The notes under the pieces are model-generated. The model was given only the letters and a program-made list of their open reading frames with translations. It was not told the DNA's origin and did not search any database. The translations under genes and the position numbers were made by a program. Below are positions 9,999 to 22,099 of a stretch of DNA of 64,000 bases, piece by piece (position 1 is the first letter of the stretch; each line of letters begins with the position of its first letter). The DNA is from Dastarcus helophoroides (Eukaryota > Arthropoda > Insecta > Coleoptera > Bothrideridae): contig CM053336.1 in the NCBI GenBank assembly GCA_028583605.1, forward strand, positions 29,284,350-29,348,349, in the 5' to 3' direction.

Positions 9999-11509
9999 TT
10001 AGCGTTACTTCAAATGATGCCAGAACAAGAAATAGGGCATATGGTTTATCGATGGAGGAACAAAATCAAATTATAGACCAAATGACCCAATTGATACTAA
10101 ATCTTAGAGTGAAAAGAAGAAAAACATTACTTCCATTTCAAACAGGGGAGTTATTTATTACATTTAAATAATGAAATATTGTATGGCTCAATAAATTTCA
10201 AATTACAGGTATTCTGATATCAAACCATTCCGTCCAATTACTGTTTCCAGACCTGCAACGCAAATTTAGGGCACAATTCATTTTGACAAGGCGCCTGAAC
10301 CAGGACGTTCTTCAAAACATTTTTGGAGTTATTAATTAGGGCAAAGGGTGGACTATATGATCATCCAAACGTCCTCGAATTCAAGTATCGCCTACGTTCA
10401 TACATTTTCGGTTAAAATGAGGGTGCATATTTAGATTTTTCCAATGTGGAAGTCGATAACACTCCAGATTTACCGCTTACCGATAAAATGGTTCAAAAAT
10501 TTGGTGTAAAAAATGCCCCATTTATTGTAAATGGCACTGAAGGAACAAGCAGTAGGATCATAGAGCAATGCAGTGAAGAAGAAGGTTGTAACCTCAAAGA
10601 ACTGCATGAACTTGCATATGATGGGTTGGAAAACTTGGCTGGCTTTATATGTTACAAATTGAAGGACTCTGATATCGAATCCTCAAAAAACACTTTCACT
10701 TACACCTGGGTTGACCACTTAAGTGAAGGTGGTTTACATAAACCATCCAACGATTTTCTATTTAAACTGCAACAACTGGAAAGCATTTTTTTTCTAGAAA
10801 ATGGAGAATTAATTAAATTAAAAAAAAAATATTTGGAAACTCTCATCTTAAAAAGTTCAACAGTTGACTGCCCTATAAAAGCTAAGATTTTATTTCTTAA
10901 GTCTCGACTGTATTTCAGAATAAAAAAATTAAATCAGTCTATAAGAAAACTTACACCAGGAAAAAGAAAAATACTTAAAATTGCTACGTAAAATTTTTTT
11001 TATTTATATTTTTGGTGGCTACAGTAGCAATATTGATAATAATCGGTCAAATATTAATAAATAGTATTTTTGCAATTAACTGAGTAAATATAAAGATACA
11101 GAGAGAAAAAATTTGTATTACGCATTCAACTATAAAAGATAATTTTTTTTCCAAAGTAAATACACAAAAGGTATTTATTGATACCGGAGCGAAGTAAATA
11201 TATTTGCAATTTTCCCGCTTTTGACGACACTCGCGGCGTCAAAGCGCTAGGCACCCCTAACGAGTGAATTGTGATTCACTCAAGTCCCTCGGGAGTAAAA
11301 TCAGTTCTCTCTCTGCTGTCGGAGTCGTCGCCAGTACTCCACCAGCGCAAGATTTCTCCAATCGTCGAGAATCTTCAGCCGCCCAATTTTCCATTGCGAT
11401 GTTTTGCCCATTTGCCTAGCGCTTTGATCGCAAATTTTATGCCGACGCCGACGTACGACATTGATAGTGCACCGTTGCGACCCCAGCTTAAAAACCGTAA
11501 GTCTTTTTT
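9999..11509 (+). repeat. Tandem duplication, unit 2
   Basis: Starts exactly where unit 1 ends, so this is a true tandem duplication rather than two insertions. It ends at the matching GTAAGTCTTTTTTT. Copies differ by scattered substitutions and small indels, including a longer T-run and CACAAAAGGTATTTATTG against CAAAAAGTATTG. Confidence 0.9.
10017..10991 (+). pseudogene. P-type transposase C-terminal fragment, duplicate copy
   Basis: Repeats the last third of the P-type transposase. The final 181-codon block (10446-10991) remains open and matches the first copy closely, with an extra residue (SSRIIEQC against SSNIEQC) and scattered changes. Upstream, the RRLNQDVLQNIFGVI block is followed by the same in-frame TAG as in copy 1, so that lesion predates the duplication. 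Not expressible alone. Confidence 0.85.
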
Positions 11510-13030
11510 TTGCATATTTTTCTTGCTTAGTGTTTATTGGTGCTATTTTTTTTTGTTTAATACTGCTTTCATCATTCACCTTGCCCCCTTTCAGCCTGAC
11601 GAAATTTCTTTGCGTCAATTTCAAGCCACGTGCTCGCAGCGGGTCTGCTTTTCCGTTAATATTTGAATTTTTTTCTCTGTACGTATTCCTAATTTTGTGG
11701 CAGTTGTTTCTAATCGATGTCTGCCGTGTTTCACTGCCAAATTGTGTGGATTTGCGGTTAAAGCCCTATCTTTTTTGTTCTCATTTTCCAAACCTTGTAA
11801 CCGTTATCCACCATTTTCCTTATTTGATTTTCAAACGACACGTCTTCTTTCGTGATGCCATCTATGAACGTCAACCGCCATCTTTTCTAGTTTTCTAACG
11901 ATACGTATCTTAAATGCTGCCATCTGTGAGCGATGGTTGTCGTCCCCCATGTTTATATTAGACACCGTCTTTTTCTGTTTGAAAACACTTGGCGATGACG
12001 TTCTTAATCCAAAAATTAGTTATTTTCGCCCGGTCAATCCTTCTAAAAAAATGTTATCACGACTAACGCGGTATCAGTATGACTTATTATTCAAATTTAG
12101 AAATCATTTATTTTTTGTTTGTAACAGAATATTTGTATCTGCTTTTTTAACTTCTTTCGACATACACCAATCTTATAAAAATTTTAATGAATCTGTTTGT
12201 TGGGGATTTAATGTATTAACAAAATTATTTTCTCTTCTGGGGTTGTCCTGTAAACATTTTTGAAACTGCATCCAATACCTTATAATATATATGACTTTCG
12301 ACTTTTGGAAACAAAAGTATTAAATTTATTTCATGTTGTCTTTGCTGCTGCACCGGGAACACATTTTAATTGGGATCTAACAATGGCATATAATTAGATT
12401 CTGATACTTTATTCAAGAACATAAAAAACTATAATGTGTCTTAATAAATGTCATATTTGAACTTAATACTTTTGCGATGATTGTAGTTTAACAGCAATTC
12501 AAACATTGTATAATTAAATTTCAAGATGTTTCATTGACATCTGGGGACTTGGTTTATTTATTACCATCATAGTTGATACTGGATATTAGGGAGTGAGTAA
12601 AACAGGTGTCAGCAACTGCAGGTATAGAGTATGAGAAGTCAGTTTGCCTTGAAAGGTCTACAATATGCATTTTATGCTAATAAAAGGCAAAATATATTTT
12701 AAATGAGGAAATATTAAAAGGTATTCATTTTATGCGATTTTTTTATAACTTCATATAGATATTATACTTTGGGTCCAGTCCGCAGATATCATTTATAGAA
12801 CACTATGTAGTCCGTCTCTGGATACTAGTCGCGCACTTAGTTTAAAATTAAAACCATCCTTCCTCTTTGCATGGTTTAGATGCTCCATTCGTTTTTTGGT
12901 GCTACTTTCGCGCGCGCCTATCGTAAGACTTCTATGTGTGTTTCGAAGTTTCAAGTGCGACAGGTAATTCAGATCTTTTGTGCTAATCAATATACACTCA
13001 CTCGCCTTACCAAGGTAGGTAATAAAACTA
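11510..13030. other. Unassigned AT-rich intergenic DNA
   Basis: Several overlapping frames of 100-145 codons occur on the + strand between 11271 and 12263, but they are rich in Phe, Leu and Cys from T-rich sequence and show no motif. I regard them as chance. 11820-11945 contains GATGCCATCTATGAACG and GCTGCCATCTGTGAGCG, reminiscent of the CGCCATCTGTTGG units of the minisatellite at 43-45 kb. Nothing else recognised. Confidence 0.4.
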
Positions 13031-13720
13031 ATGAGAACTTTTAGCATGAAAAAATCAAAAAGGAAACATCGAAGTCGATTCTCCAGTCGTGATTCCCTGC
13101 GGACGAGGCTAAACATCTTAGAGAGTCAAAAGTCTGCCCCTCGCCGCAGGTCTCGGTCCCGTTCTAATCCAAATAAACATAGGGAACGCAAGCACCGTGC
13201 TCCGAGCGAAACAAACTTGCCACACGCAGGAAATTCCCGTAAACTTAGGCAGGAATTTAGTAGACTTAGTCGAGACCGCTCTTCAAGCAGGACGGATCGG
13301 CATAACGAACCAAAGCGTCACAGTCTAACTCCAGCAATAACGCCACCGTCGTCAGCTGAGCCTGACGGGGTGCCGAGAGACTGTTACATTCAAAGTCCAG
13401 ATTGCCGTACCCCGCGCGGATCGGAATCTCCAGTTACCAGGACAGCGGCGAACTCGGTGGAAGATAATCAAGATGACGTCTTGATTTTAAATGAGATCTC
13501 AGAGGACACTCTAAAAATGCTAGGCACTGACCCTGAATAACCCAATATCAGTTGCTTTACACTTCATGGAGCGGTAGCCTCCAGGTGGAATTTTTATTTC
13601 TCATGGGCTAACAAAAGAAGATGCTGCCCAAATGCTGGAAAAACATAACCCTCCGAAAAACTGCAGCCTGCTTACACCTCCCAAAGTAAATCCTGAGGTT
13701 AGAGCTATTATGCATGCACG
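13031..13720 (+). pseudogene. Retroelement gag-like fragment
   Basis: A 169-codon frame opens with an Arg/Ser-rich basic half (KKSKRKHRSRFSSRDS, RRRSRSRSNPNKHRERK), then an acidic end, EDTLKMLGTDPE, and stops at 13540. In other frames it continues with LHGAVASRWN and GLTKEDAAQMLEK...NPPKNCSLLTPPKVNPEVRAIM to about 13715. The series 'D..LK.LG.DP - LH...RW - GL....... - PPKNC..L.PPK.NPE' is one I associate with gag-like ORFs of insect retroelements, possibly DIRS-type. The family is uncertain. It is truncated and runs straight into Polinton polymerase sequence. Confidence 0.45.
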
Positions 13721-14664
13721 AAAAGTTTGGGTTGATTTTGGAATGGAAAATTTACGGCAAATATTCAGATTTGTATTTAAAGACCGATGTTTTACTTTTG
13801 GCAATGTTTTCGAAAATTTTAAAGATATAATGCATGCAACTTACGGACTAGACCCATCATGGTCGTATACTATGCCAGGTTATACGTGGACGGCTATGCT
13901 CAAATACACGGAATGCGATACAAATTTTGGATGACGTTGACATGATCATGTTTATCGAGAGAGGCCTTAGCGGGGAGATCAGTATGTGCTGTAATCGTTA
14001 TTCGGAAGGTAACAATAAGTACATGCCAAATTATGACTCTTCAAAACCATCAAAGTATTTAATGTTTTTTGATGCAAATAACTTGTAAGGTTGGGCAATA
14101 TGTCAACCCTTATGGTGGTTTTGAACTGGGTCCAACGCTGTATTCGAGAAAACTATGGAAAACATACATAAACATCGAATAGTAAAATTAGTTGCCCAAT
14201 GTCTAGGTAGCTATGGAACACAAAATTTAATCGCTGGTCCAAATTTTCACAATAAAACGATGTTTGATGAGGATCTTATGGCGATTGAAATGAAAAAGAC
14301 CAATTTAATATTTAATAAACCCCTGTATATTGAAATGACAATATTGGACATTTCAAAAGTTTGCATGTACGACTTTCACAACGAATTCATACTACAGATT
14401 TTTAATCCACAAGAATGTAAATTACTTTATACCAACACTGATAGTTTCATCTATGAACTTCAATGTGATGATGCTTATGAAAAGGTCATTAAACAAAATT
14501 TAGGTAAATTTGACAGATCAAACTATGCTCCAAATAACCCTTATGGAATAACTTTCCAAGGAAAGAAGGTGCCTGGACGAATGAAAGACAAGAACAATGG
14601 CCGGATTATGACACATTTTGGTGGACTCTGGCAAAGATGTATTCATATTTGATTGAGGTGGAGC
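13721..14664 (+). pseudogene. Polinton/Maverick DNA polymerase B fragment
   Basis: Fragments match the Polinton protein-primed DNA polymerase and parallel the better copy at 37.8-41.2 kb. FENFKDIMHATYGLDPSW and GYTWTAMLKYTE lie at 13805-13915. MIMFIERGLSGE, NNKYM and LMFFDANNL (polymerase motif A region, then a TAA) lie at 13940-14090. KTMENI follows (motif B, 14150). Then come LDISKVCMYDFH and YTNTDSFIYEL (motif C, with N in place of the first D of DTDS) and GKFDRSNYAPNNPYG to 14652. A last frame shift reaches KMYSYLIEVE at about 14664, where hAT sequence begins. Internal deletions and stops; dead. Confidence 0.8.
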
Positions 14665-14699
14665 GGTCCGCGCCGGGCGGCACTTACCTTGGGGCGGCA

Positions 14700-16481
14700 T
14701 TTTTTATATTTACTTATAGTTGTAAAAAGCAACTTATTCATTTCATATTTATTTTCTTTCTTGAATAATAAATGATTATTATAAGTTTAATATTTGGTTT
14801 ATATAAATTATGATTAACTATATGATTTCGAATATTATTCCTCGGTGTATATAAATGCATTTTAGTGTAAATTTTGAATTCTAATTCAAGAACAAGATAA
14901 TAATTTTATTTTATTGTATTCATTAAAATTCGTTGAATTCGTAAAAGGATCTTTACGATTTTGTTCGGCAATTTTTCCTAACTAAAATTTTTTGATATCA
15001 GTTTATAAATGTCATTTCTTTTGAAAAGTTTATATGATTACTTTGAAGTGATATATCAATATTTTTTTAAATCATCGATTTTTCTTTTGAAAAGCAGGGC
15101 CGGCAGAAGGCGGTCTGCTAGGTCTGCAAAGCATTAGGGCGCCGGCATAAAAACTATCTTTTTCAAACAACAAAATCTAAACGAGACAAAACAAAAATAC
15201 TGACGAAGTTATAATTTCAGGAATCGCAAATAGATAAATATACTCAGTCCGTTTTGAAGAATTGAATTTGGAATGATAAATTGCTTATAAACCATTTTGT
15301 TCATTCGCGATTCAATCTTTTAACAGTGAAGAGTGAAACAAATTATTAGGGTGCCAGTGCATTTGGAGAGTTTATTATAGGTAAGTATATTATATTACGT
15401 ATTATAGATATAGATGTTATTCTAAATGCTATTCTTAGATAATATAAATAAATTTCGGTCCAAAATAAGGGCCCCGAAAATAGAAACAGACAATCGACGT
15501 GCCATCGGGATCGACCATTTGCGCATGCTTGAAAGTATGATATTGTCGACACTAACGCTAAATCTCTTAAAGTATGTTTCATATTAACGACAAAATGGAA
15601 GTAATCTTTATTACAAAAATTGTCCGAAAAATATTTATACATCCATTATTTTCGGATCTAACATAAAGTATTTTTATGACTATTTAAATAAACTGATCTG
15701 TAAAATATTACAAAAGTACAAATATGGTGAAAGATAAAAACTTTTTTTTTTAATTGAAATAAAACAGAAGTATAGAAAAAATAATATATTACTAAAAAAA
15801 AACTTACAATTAGAAATGAATTTAACATTTACCATGTCGTAATTTCAAGAAATGCACCCTCACATTTGAGGGCAAAGATCGTACATTTAAGGTGATAATA
15901 ATTCTTGGGTTTTTAGTTATACCTAAAAGAACCTCGAAATGGAATGCAGAATAGGCACATCTGGTTATTAAGTTTTAGACATTAAAAAACTGAACATTGT
16001 CCCAAGGTCCCAAATACTGAAAATAATAATAATCTCCTAGAGCCTCCCCTTCGATAACGAATGTGGCTGATTAATATGTTTGTATTTGCATCTTTATTAA
16101 AATCGTTTTTCTAAAAAAAAATCATAAATAACTTTCTATTTTATGAAGATGAATAGCTAACCTTTTGTGTTCTAATAAATAAAATGTTGAAACGCCTCTT
16201 TTCCCTAAGGAATTTCGGCGGAACACATTAACCTAAAACTCAGGAATCTGGGTAAGATCAACCTCATTATTAAGACACCAACAGGACGAAATACTTATTA
16301 CTAGCGAACTTCCTACTTTCCCGAAATCATTTAAACCTAATAAATTATCTAAATTGATTAACTGTAGCCAAACAAAACAAGAAACTTATTAAAAGTAGAA
16401 CGCATAAAAAGGTAAACAAACGCCATTCGACACAAATGACATTTAAGCGACAAAAACGACGACAAATTTAATATTACGAAC
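14700..16481. other. Non-coding 5' part of the hAT region, with a second hAT-like end
   Basis: AT-rich, without credible coding frames. At about 15097-15160 the string GCAGGGCCGGCAGAAGG...GGTCTGCAAAGC...GGGCGCCGGC looks like a terminus of another hAT element (CAGGGCCGGC class). No matching opposite end was found in the window. GTACGTTCCTA-type host features were not seen. Confidence 0.35.
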
Positions 16482-18923
16482 GTGATTGGTAAATATATCT
16501 CCCATAAGTCAACTTTTAGTTCTTTTAGTATTGTTGCCTCAAATACGGGCGAAGAAGCAGCCCTCGAAGGCGAAAAATCATTTTCCAATGTTGTTCAAGA
16601 GGAAAGACCTGCTTCACACACTGGCGAAGAAGTAGAAAGTTCATCAAGGAATCTGCTGCACAAATTATTCCGTCTATTTCTATGAAAGATATTGGATTAT
16701 GGCCTAACAAAATTGACGACAATACAAGAGTATTTCTGGTACGTCAAGGTTCCTTTGCAATTCAAAATTTGGACGCCGACTTCAGCGAAGGAGTAAAACG
16801 TCCTAATAATACAATCAAAGCCAAAGGTGAAACAAGAAAACTGAGTCAGGACTGGTTTTTTCAAATTTTGCCTAATGGCGAAAAGCTCTTAAGATCGTGG
16901 ATGGTATATTCACCATCGAAGAAAAGTATTTATTGTTTCTGCTGCAAACTGTTTGATAATCTTTGTCAAGCAGGTTTTAATACGGAAAATGGTTTTAACA
17001 AATGGTGGAAACTTAATCCCAAAATTAGTCAACATGAGGTGAGTCCACTGCACATTCGATCATATTCCAAATGGAAGGAATTAGAAATAACACTTGGACG
17101 TGGCGCAACTATTGACAAACTACAACAACAGAATATTGATAAAGAAATAAAAACATGGAAGGAAATTCTAACAAGAATACTTTATATAATTAGATTCTTA
17201 GCAAAACAAAATTTGGCGTTTCGAGGACATCGTGAAAGTGTTCATCAGGAAAACATCGATTCAATGGAAAATAGAGGAAATTTTCTTGAGCTTGTTGACT
17301 TATTGGCTAAGTACGACCCAGTATTACGAGAACACGTAGTAAAAATTAAGATGGGTAATAGATATAGTATCTCTTATTTGTCGCCGAAGATTCAAAACGA
17401 ATTCATAGAGCTATTGGGAGGCGCAATCAGAAAAACAATTATGAATCAAATAAAGCAGGCTAAATACTTTTGTACTATATTTGACAGCACTCCTGACATT
17501 TCACACAAAGATCAAACCAGTCAAATTATTAGATATGTAGTTATTGATGGTAGCGAAGTTAAAGTTGTAGAATCGTTTATTGACTTTGTAGAAACTAAAG
17601 TAAAAACTGCTGGTGAAATCACAGATATAATTTTAACGAAATTAGAAAATGACGGTTTAGATATAAAAAATTGCAGAGGACAGGCTTACGATAATGCTGC
17701 CGTCATGGCAGGAAAGCACAGCGGTGTTCAAACTCGTATTAAAGAAATAAATCCAAATGCAGAATTTGTAGCATGTACAAATCATTCTTTAAACCTGGCA
17801 TGTTTACACGCAACTTCTACAGCTATCAATTCCATCACATTTTTTGGAACTATCGAACAGTTGTTTTCGTTGTTTTCTTCTTTCACTCATAGATGGAATG
17901 TTTTATTTTCTGTCACTGGTCAAGGTGTTAAACGCAGTGTAGAAACTCGCTAGAGCTGCCGCGGTAACTATAGTAAAAAAACAATTTTTTTACATTTTAA
18001 GCGCTTTGGAAAAATTGACATCTTAAGAAGAAAATAGTAAAACGAGATCAGATGCTGGAGTATTACGCAATTCTATGCAATCTTTTTCTTTTCTATGTTA
18101 CCTTCATTTATGGGAACCCGTCCTTTTGGAAATTAATGACGCTCAAAAATACCTGCAAATAAAAGGGTTAAATGTCCACCAATGCCATATAAAACTAAAT
18201 TCTTTGCAAACACATTTCATGGAACAAAGAGATACGCTAGTACAAAACGCTGTTATAGCAGCCAAAATAATTTGTGAAGAGTTGGAGATATCGACTGAGC
18301 GTCGAGTTAGAAGGAGAAAAAATATCAGTGGGGAAAATTCGCGAGACGTGGAGCTATCCTTAGAAGAAGAAGTACGAAGAGAAATGTTTTCATCTATGGA
18401 CAGAATTATAAAGGAAATAAAAGAACGCTTCGATCAGTTGCATGACCTTGTAAGAAAATATTCGTGTATAATACCGTGTAACCTACTAAATGAAGAATTT
18501 GAATGTCAAATAAATGACTTGATTGACATTGATAAAGAACAGTTCCATATTGAAAGCAAAAGGATCCAGGTTTTTACGGCTGTACCTATTCTAAAAGAAG
18601 AGGCAAAACATTGGAAAAACGGGGAGAAGGGCCCTCTTGATCTGCTAAAATTTATTCAGCAGTATAGGTTGGAAAATTCTGTTCCCAACATTGTAATTTT
18701 GTTAAGAATTTTTTTAACAATTTCAATCAGTGTCGCTAGTTGCGAAAGAAGCTTCTCAAAATTGAAGTTGATAAAAAATTATCTTCGTTCTACACTGAGT
18801 CAATTAAGACTACAAAATCTTGCAATATTGTCAATAGAACAAGAAATTACAAATAATATAAATTTTGAGAGCATTATACACGATTTTTGTAGTATGAAAG
18901 CTAGAAGAGTAGATATTATATAA
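16482..18923 (+). pseudogene. hAT transposase, ZMYM1-like, broken
   Basis: Three open blocks. 16482-16680 is acidic (NTGEEAALEGEKSFS) and joins in another frame. 16682-17953 begins MKDIGLWPNKIDDNTRVFLV and contains a TTF-type zinc-finger region (KKSIYCFCCKLF...GFNKWWKL...HIRSYSKW), then the DUF4371-like RNase H core with CTIFDSTPDISHKDQ, RGQAYDNAAVMAG and CTNHSLNLAC. 18075-18923 contains the C-terminal hAT dimerisation region, SVASCERSFSKLKLIKNYLRS. The breaks are near 16670 and 17950-18075, where a TRWS-type motif has become TR-stop. Cut-and-paste transposase of the kind related to vertebrate ZMYM1; not functional here. Confidence 0.85.
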
Positions 18924-19030
18924 ATATGTTAGTGAGTGCATACAAATATGTATTAATTAATATTGATTAAATAACTTAATAATTTATTTATGTGTATTAA
19001 TTTATAAAAACCACTATTTGATTGACTTAT

Positions 19031-19093
19031 AATAGAAAGGGCGGCAAACTGGAGATCGCCCCGGGCGGCAAAAGTTCTAGGTACGCCACTGGC
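19031..19093. repeat. Right terminal repeat of the hAT element
   Basis: GGGCGGCAAACTGGAG...CGCCCCGGGCGGC...CTAGGTACGCCACTG, the reverse of the common hAT start CAGTGGCGTA. Confidence 0.65.
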
Positions 19094-19236
19094 ACTTGCT
19101 ATCCGAATATAATAAGACATCTAAGTAAAACGAATATATTTTTAACAATTAAGGTTTTCATTGCAATAGGATCATCTTATAGATATTAGCCAAATATCAC
19201 AATGTCTATCAGTGTTTGGCGTAATACAATACATAC

Positions 19237-19583
19237 TGTTACGGGCTTATCGGTTCGATTGATTACACTTATCGAATAAGACCCACTTTATTACTGAACT
19301 CAACAATTTACAATTAACTCACTTCGACTAGCTCACTAATTGCACTGATTCTGACTGACTCGAGGGAAAACTGACCGCCTTATATAGTTTTGGCCTCCAG
19401 GTTCTAGAACAGTCCGGCAGATAAGGCTTATCGTTTGTCGAAATTTCTGGAACGCTTATCTGCCGTTTGTTTCGTTATCGCGGCCGCTTTCCCCTTATCA
19501 GAACCTTCTAGAAACTTTTTTTTATTTACTAAATTCTACAATTCTATTCTAAATCCTATTTCATCTATTTACATTGCGTTACA
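19237..19583 (-). mobile_element. Solo LTR (heat-shock-element LTR family), copy 1
   Basis: 347 bp, TG...CA ended (on the - strand TGTAACGCAATG to GATAAGCCCGTAACA), flanked by the direct repeat ATAC (19233-19236 and 19584-19587). In LTR orientation it has an A-rich start, NotI-like GCGGCCGC, paired GATAAG sites in an inverted repeat (GGCAGATAAG...CTTATCTGCC), a TATATAAGG box and AATAAAGTGG poly(A) signal. No internal sequence remains, so it arose by LTR-LTR recombination. The 4-bp duplication suits Ty3/gypsy-type integration. Confidence 0.93.
19402..19513 (-). promoter_or_regulatory. Heat-shock-element clusters in LTR copy 1
   Basis: Two perfect contiguous three-unit elements, GAAatTTCtgGAA (19440-19452) and GAAccTTCtaGAA (19501-19513), plus a two-unit TTCtaGAA (19402-19409), all upstream of the TATATAAGG box (about 19376-19384). 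Alternating nGAAn/nTTCn units are the heat-shock-factor binding consensus. Binding itself is inferred. Confidence 0.65.
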
Positions 19584-19741
19584 ATACGATAAAACTTCGT
19601 TACAAGAACTTAATCAAATACCGAAATTGCGTATTATTGCTGATATATTTTTTATTTTTAAATTCAAGAAGTTGGGATAAGACGTTTCGCTCGAACAGCC
19701 ACTTTTAGTTGATTCAGAACGTTTTCTAGAAATGCTATATA

Positions 19742-19776
19742 CAGGGTGATTCAGTCATAATGTCATTAATTTTAAC
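19742..19776. repeat. Left terminal inverted repeat (35 bp)
   Basis: Perfect inverse match to 28124-28158. It starts CAGGGTGATTCAG next to TA. Confidence 0.9.
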
Positions 19777-20140
19777 CACGCATTCGGGAGGCTTAGTAAA
19801 GACAGAAAATCGAAAAAATAATTTTTTTATTCAACTTTTAAGAATCGGAGCAATTACCCTTAAAATTGCCTTTGCGCCACGCCACTGGACCAGTAGATTA
19901 TTTAACCGGGAGGCACTCAGTTCGAACGTTGAATAACAAAAGCGACGTTGTCATATTTCCTACTTTCATCTGTCAAATTAATTACATCAATTTGGAGGTT
20001 AAGTTTTAAGCCCTTTTCATCACAAAACGGCTGGATGCAGCTGCAACTAGATCCGATTTGTGTTCGCGATACCCGGCCTGTGATACTACGACACTAACCG
20101 AACAATCTAATTAGCAGGGCATCTGATAAATTTAGTTGAA

Positions 20141-20640
20141 TTGGAGCAACACAACGCAAGGACAAGAATCAGTGAAAGCCGGTTGGAGGTTTCCCCAAGT
20201 AAAGTTCAAGCTTTAGAATCAGCCGATTTTTCCAATCTTCTTGATTGTTTCAACTTGTTTACTGGTTTTAAAGTCAACAACAAAGTGGCAAAGTGCTGTG
20301 GACAGATGAATGTTATTTTACCAGTGCTGGTATTTTACTTTACTTTGCAGTAAGTAAATATGAACAGCTTTTCAACCTCTCTAAATGATTAACTAAGACA
20401 GTAGATTGTTTTTTTTTTAATACTTCTATTACGAAACATATGTTTTTGATTATTTAATCTGTTGAAGTTTTGTAACTTAAGTATTAAATATCTTACACTG
20501 AAATAAATAATTTGTTTGCAGTCCAACATACACATTGGTCAGACAAAAATGTACATGCTGCCCATCAGTTTAGCTTTCAGAGCAGATTTGCTGTCAATGT
20601 ATGAAACATAGTATTCAGCAATTGTCCAGATTTTCTACAA
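20141..20640 (+). pseudogene. Mariner-like transposase remnant
   Basis: Fragments in changing frames resemble the catalytic start of Tc1/mariner-superfamily transposases of the CAGGGTG-ended type. KVLWTDECYFTSAGI (about 20290-20335) has the TDE-type first catalytic Asp, and THWSDKNVHAAHQFSFQSRFAVNV (about 20530-20605; compare W.D.NPH...-SFQ.RF.VNVW) follows after an intron-like gap bounded by GTAAGT-like and TTTGCAG sequences. The second and third catalytic positions were not found. Heavily decayed; the call rests on motif resemblance and on the flanking terminal repeats. Confidence 0.5.
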
Positions 20641-20929
20641 GATGCACTGTAAGACAGAGCTTAGCCCATTTTGCTCGCTTTGCAGGAACCCTTGTGAAAG
20701 AAGAATGTTGCAAAAAGAATGTTACATTCTGCAGGGAAAGGAAACTATGATGAAAGGTAAACTGGCTCTTTTTATAACAAGCAAATTAGTTCTGCCAAAA
20801 AATTGTCATAAATTACTCAAAACTATCAAATATGTAGATGATGATTTTGCTTGGCAGGGCAGAATACTATTTATTGTGATTTTTTCTTCTGTGCAATGTT
20901 TCATTAAAAACCTCTTTACTAAATAGATT

Positions 20930-21970
20930 ATATTCTTGAATGTTATGGTGAATGATTGTTATTTTTCTACAATTAATTTGTAGAACTGTTATAATTGAAT
21001 TCATTCTTGTCTAAAAATGTACATGACGAACTTGGATTTTAAAAAAGTTAAAAATTTTTGAGTTATCAGGGTATTATAAAATAAAACATTTTTATTTTAT
21101 TTCTTTACTACAATTTTATTTTATTGTTCCCCGTGTGAAGAAAAAAAAGTTTTTCCTAGTGATGCATATCTATCTTTTTTGTTGTAAAAATTGTAAATCA
21201 AATATACTGAAAGTCCTAATTAAGAATTTTTAGGAAAAGTTTTAAATTTTCACTCTTAACATTTAGGAAAAAAATACCAAAACTGAAAGTTTAAAGTTGA
21301 AATTTTGACAAAAATAATTATTTATTACTACGAGCATCACTTTGAAACAATTAAAACCTGTAAGAAAAAAAAAATCAAAATTTCAGTAATGAGAAATTTC
21401 GAAGTCGCAATTTAGAAGAAGCAAAGAAAGGAAAAATCTAAAAAGAAAGTAGAAATTACAAGTGAAAGTCAAAATTTAATTCCCATAAGGGCAAAATTCT
21501 TGAAGCAAAGAGAGCAAATTCCGAATCTAGGTTAATTCACCGAAAAACAATTGACCTACTACAATTGCCTGAATACAAGTCATCGAAATCACAATTCTTG
21601 GTTTTTTCCAAATTTGCAAACTTGAAAAGCCAATGCGTTTGTTACTTCAGAATTTGGGAAAAAAGCTTTTGCCATAAATTATCTGTTCTTTTTTTAGTTA
21701 TAACTTTAATCTCAAAATGTAAACCTTTTTTATGAAATTTTAGGTTTGAATTAGATTTTATTTTAAAGTCCCAGTTTGAGATTTTGTTTTTCACTTTTTA
21801 CCTCAATTTTTAATTTTAAGCTTAACAAATTTCGACATGCTGTCATTTAAAATATTTTTTCGAAAGTTTAACTTTACTCTGGAACTTTAGACCAGTTCCA
21901 CGAAAATTCGAGTTTGTTTTTAGCAATGTCAACGTTTCTGTTAGAATTTCTAAGTTATAGGTACTATGTT
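20930..21970. other. AT-rich non-coding DNA inside the TIR-bounded interval
   Basis: No coding frame or repeat family recognised. From about 21380 the sequence becomes rich in AAAATTT/GAAATTT words and grades into the degenerate repeat below. Confidence 0.4.
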
Positions 21971-21973
21971 TAG

Positions 21974-22020
21974 CAGTGGCGTAGCGTGCCTTGAACGGGC
22001 CCTGTATCTAAATTTGTTGA
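21974..22020. repeat. hAT-like left terminus (CAGTGGCGTAG class)
   Basis: CAGTGGCGTAGCGTGCC followed by TTGAACGGGCCCTGTATC. The same pattern in degenerate form (TGTACCTGGCTTTCAATG, GGCCCTGTG) recurs in the same orientation at about 26391. No matching right end was identified for this one. Confidence 0.4.
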
Positions 22021-22099
22021 GTAGGCCCAAATGAAGGGTAAAGATTTTTCACAGCAGCAATAAAAACACTCGCATTGAATTAAAATTATTAAATACTGA

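Larger units (their letters stand above)
14664..19093 (+). mobile_element. hAT element of the ZMYM1-like type
   Basis: The right end is clear: read in reverse from 19093 it starts CAGTGGCGTACCTAGAAC and continues TTTGCCGCCCGGGGCG. The left end retains only the matching GC-rich subterminal stretch (GCGGTCCGCGCCGGGCGGC, about 14664-14690). The first ~13 bp (CAGTGGCGTA...) are missing at the junction with the Polinton fragment. A hAT transposase relic lies inside (16482-18923). Confidence 0.65.

Noticed and set aside
11271..12263. Overlapping + frames of 108-145 codons
   Set aside because: Phe/Leu-rich from T-rich DNA, no motif. The first overlaps the tandem duplication where the other copy is not open.
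12793..13116. 107-codon - strand frame
   Set aside because: No motif; overlaps the start of the gag-like frame on the + strand.
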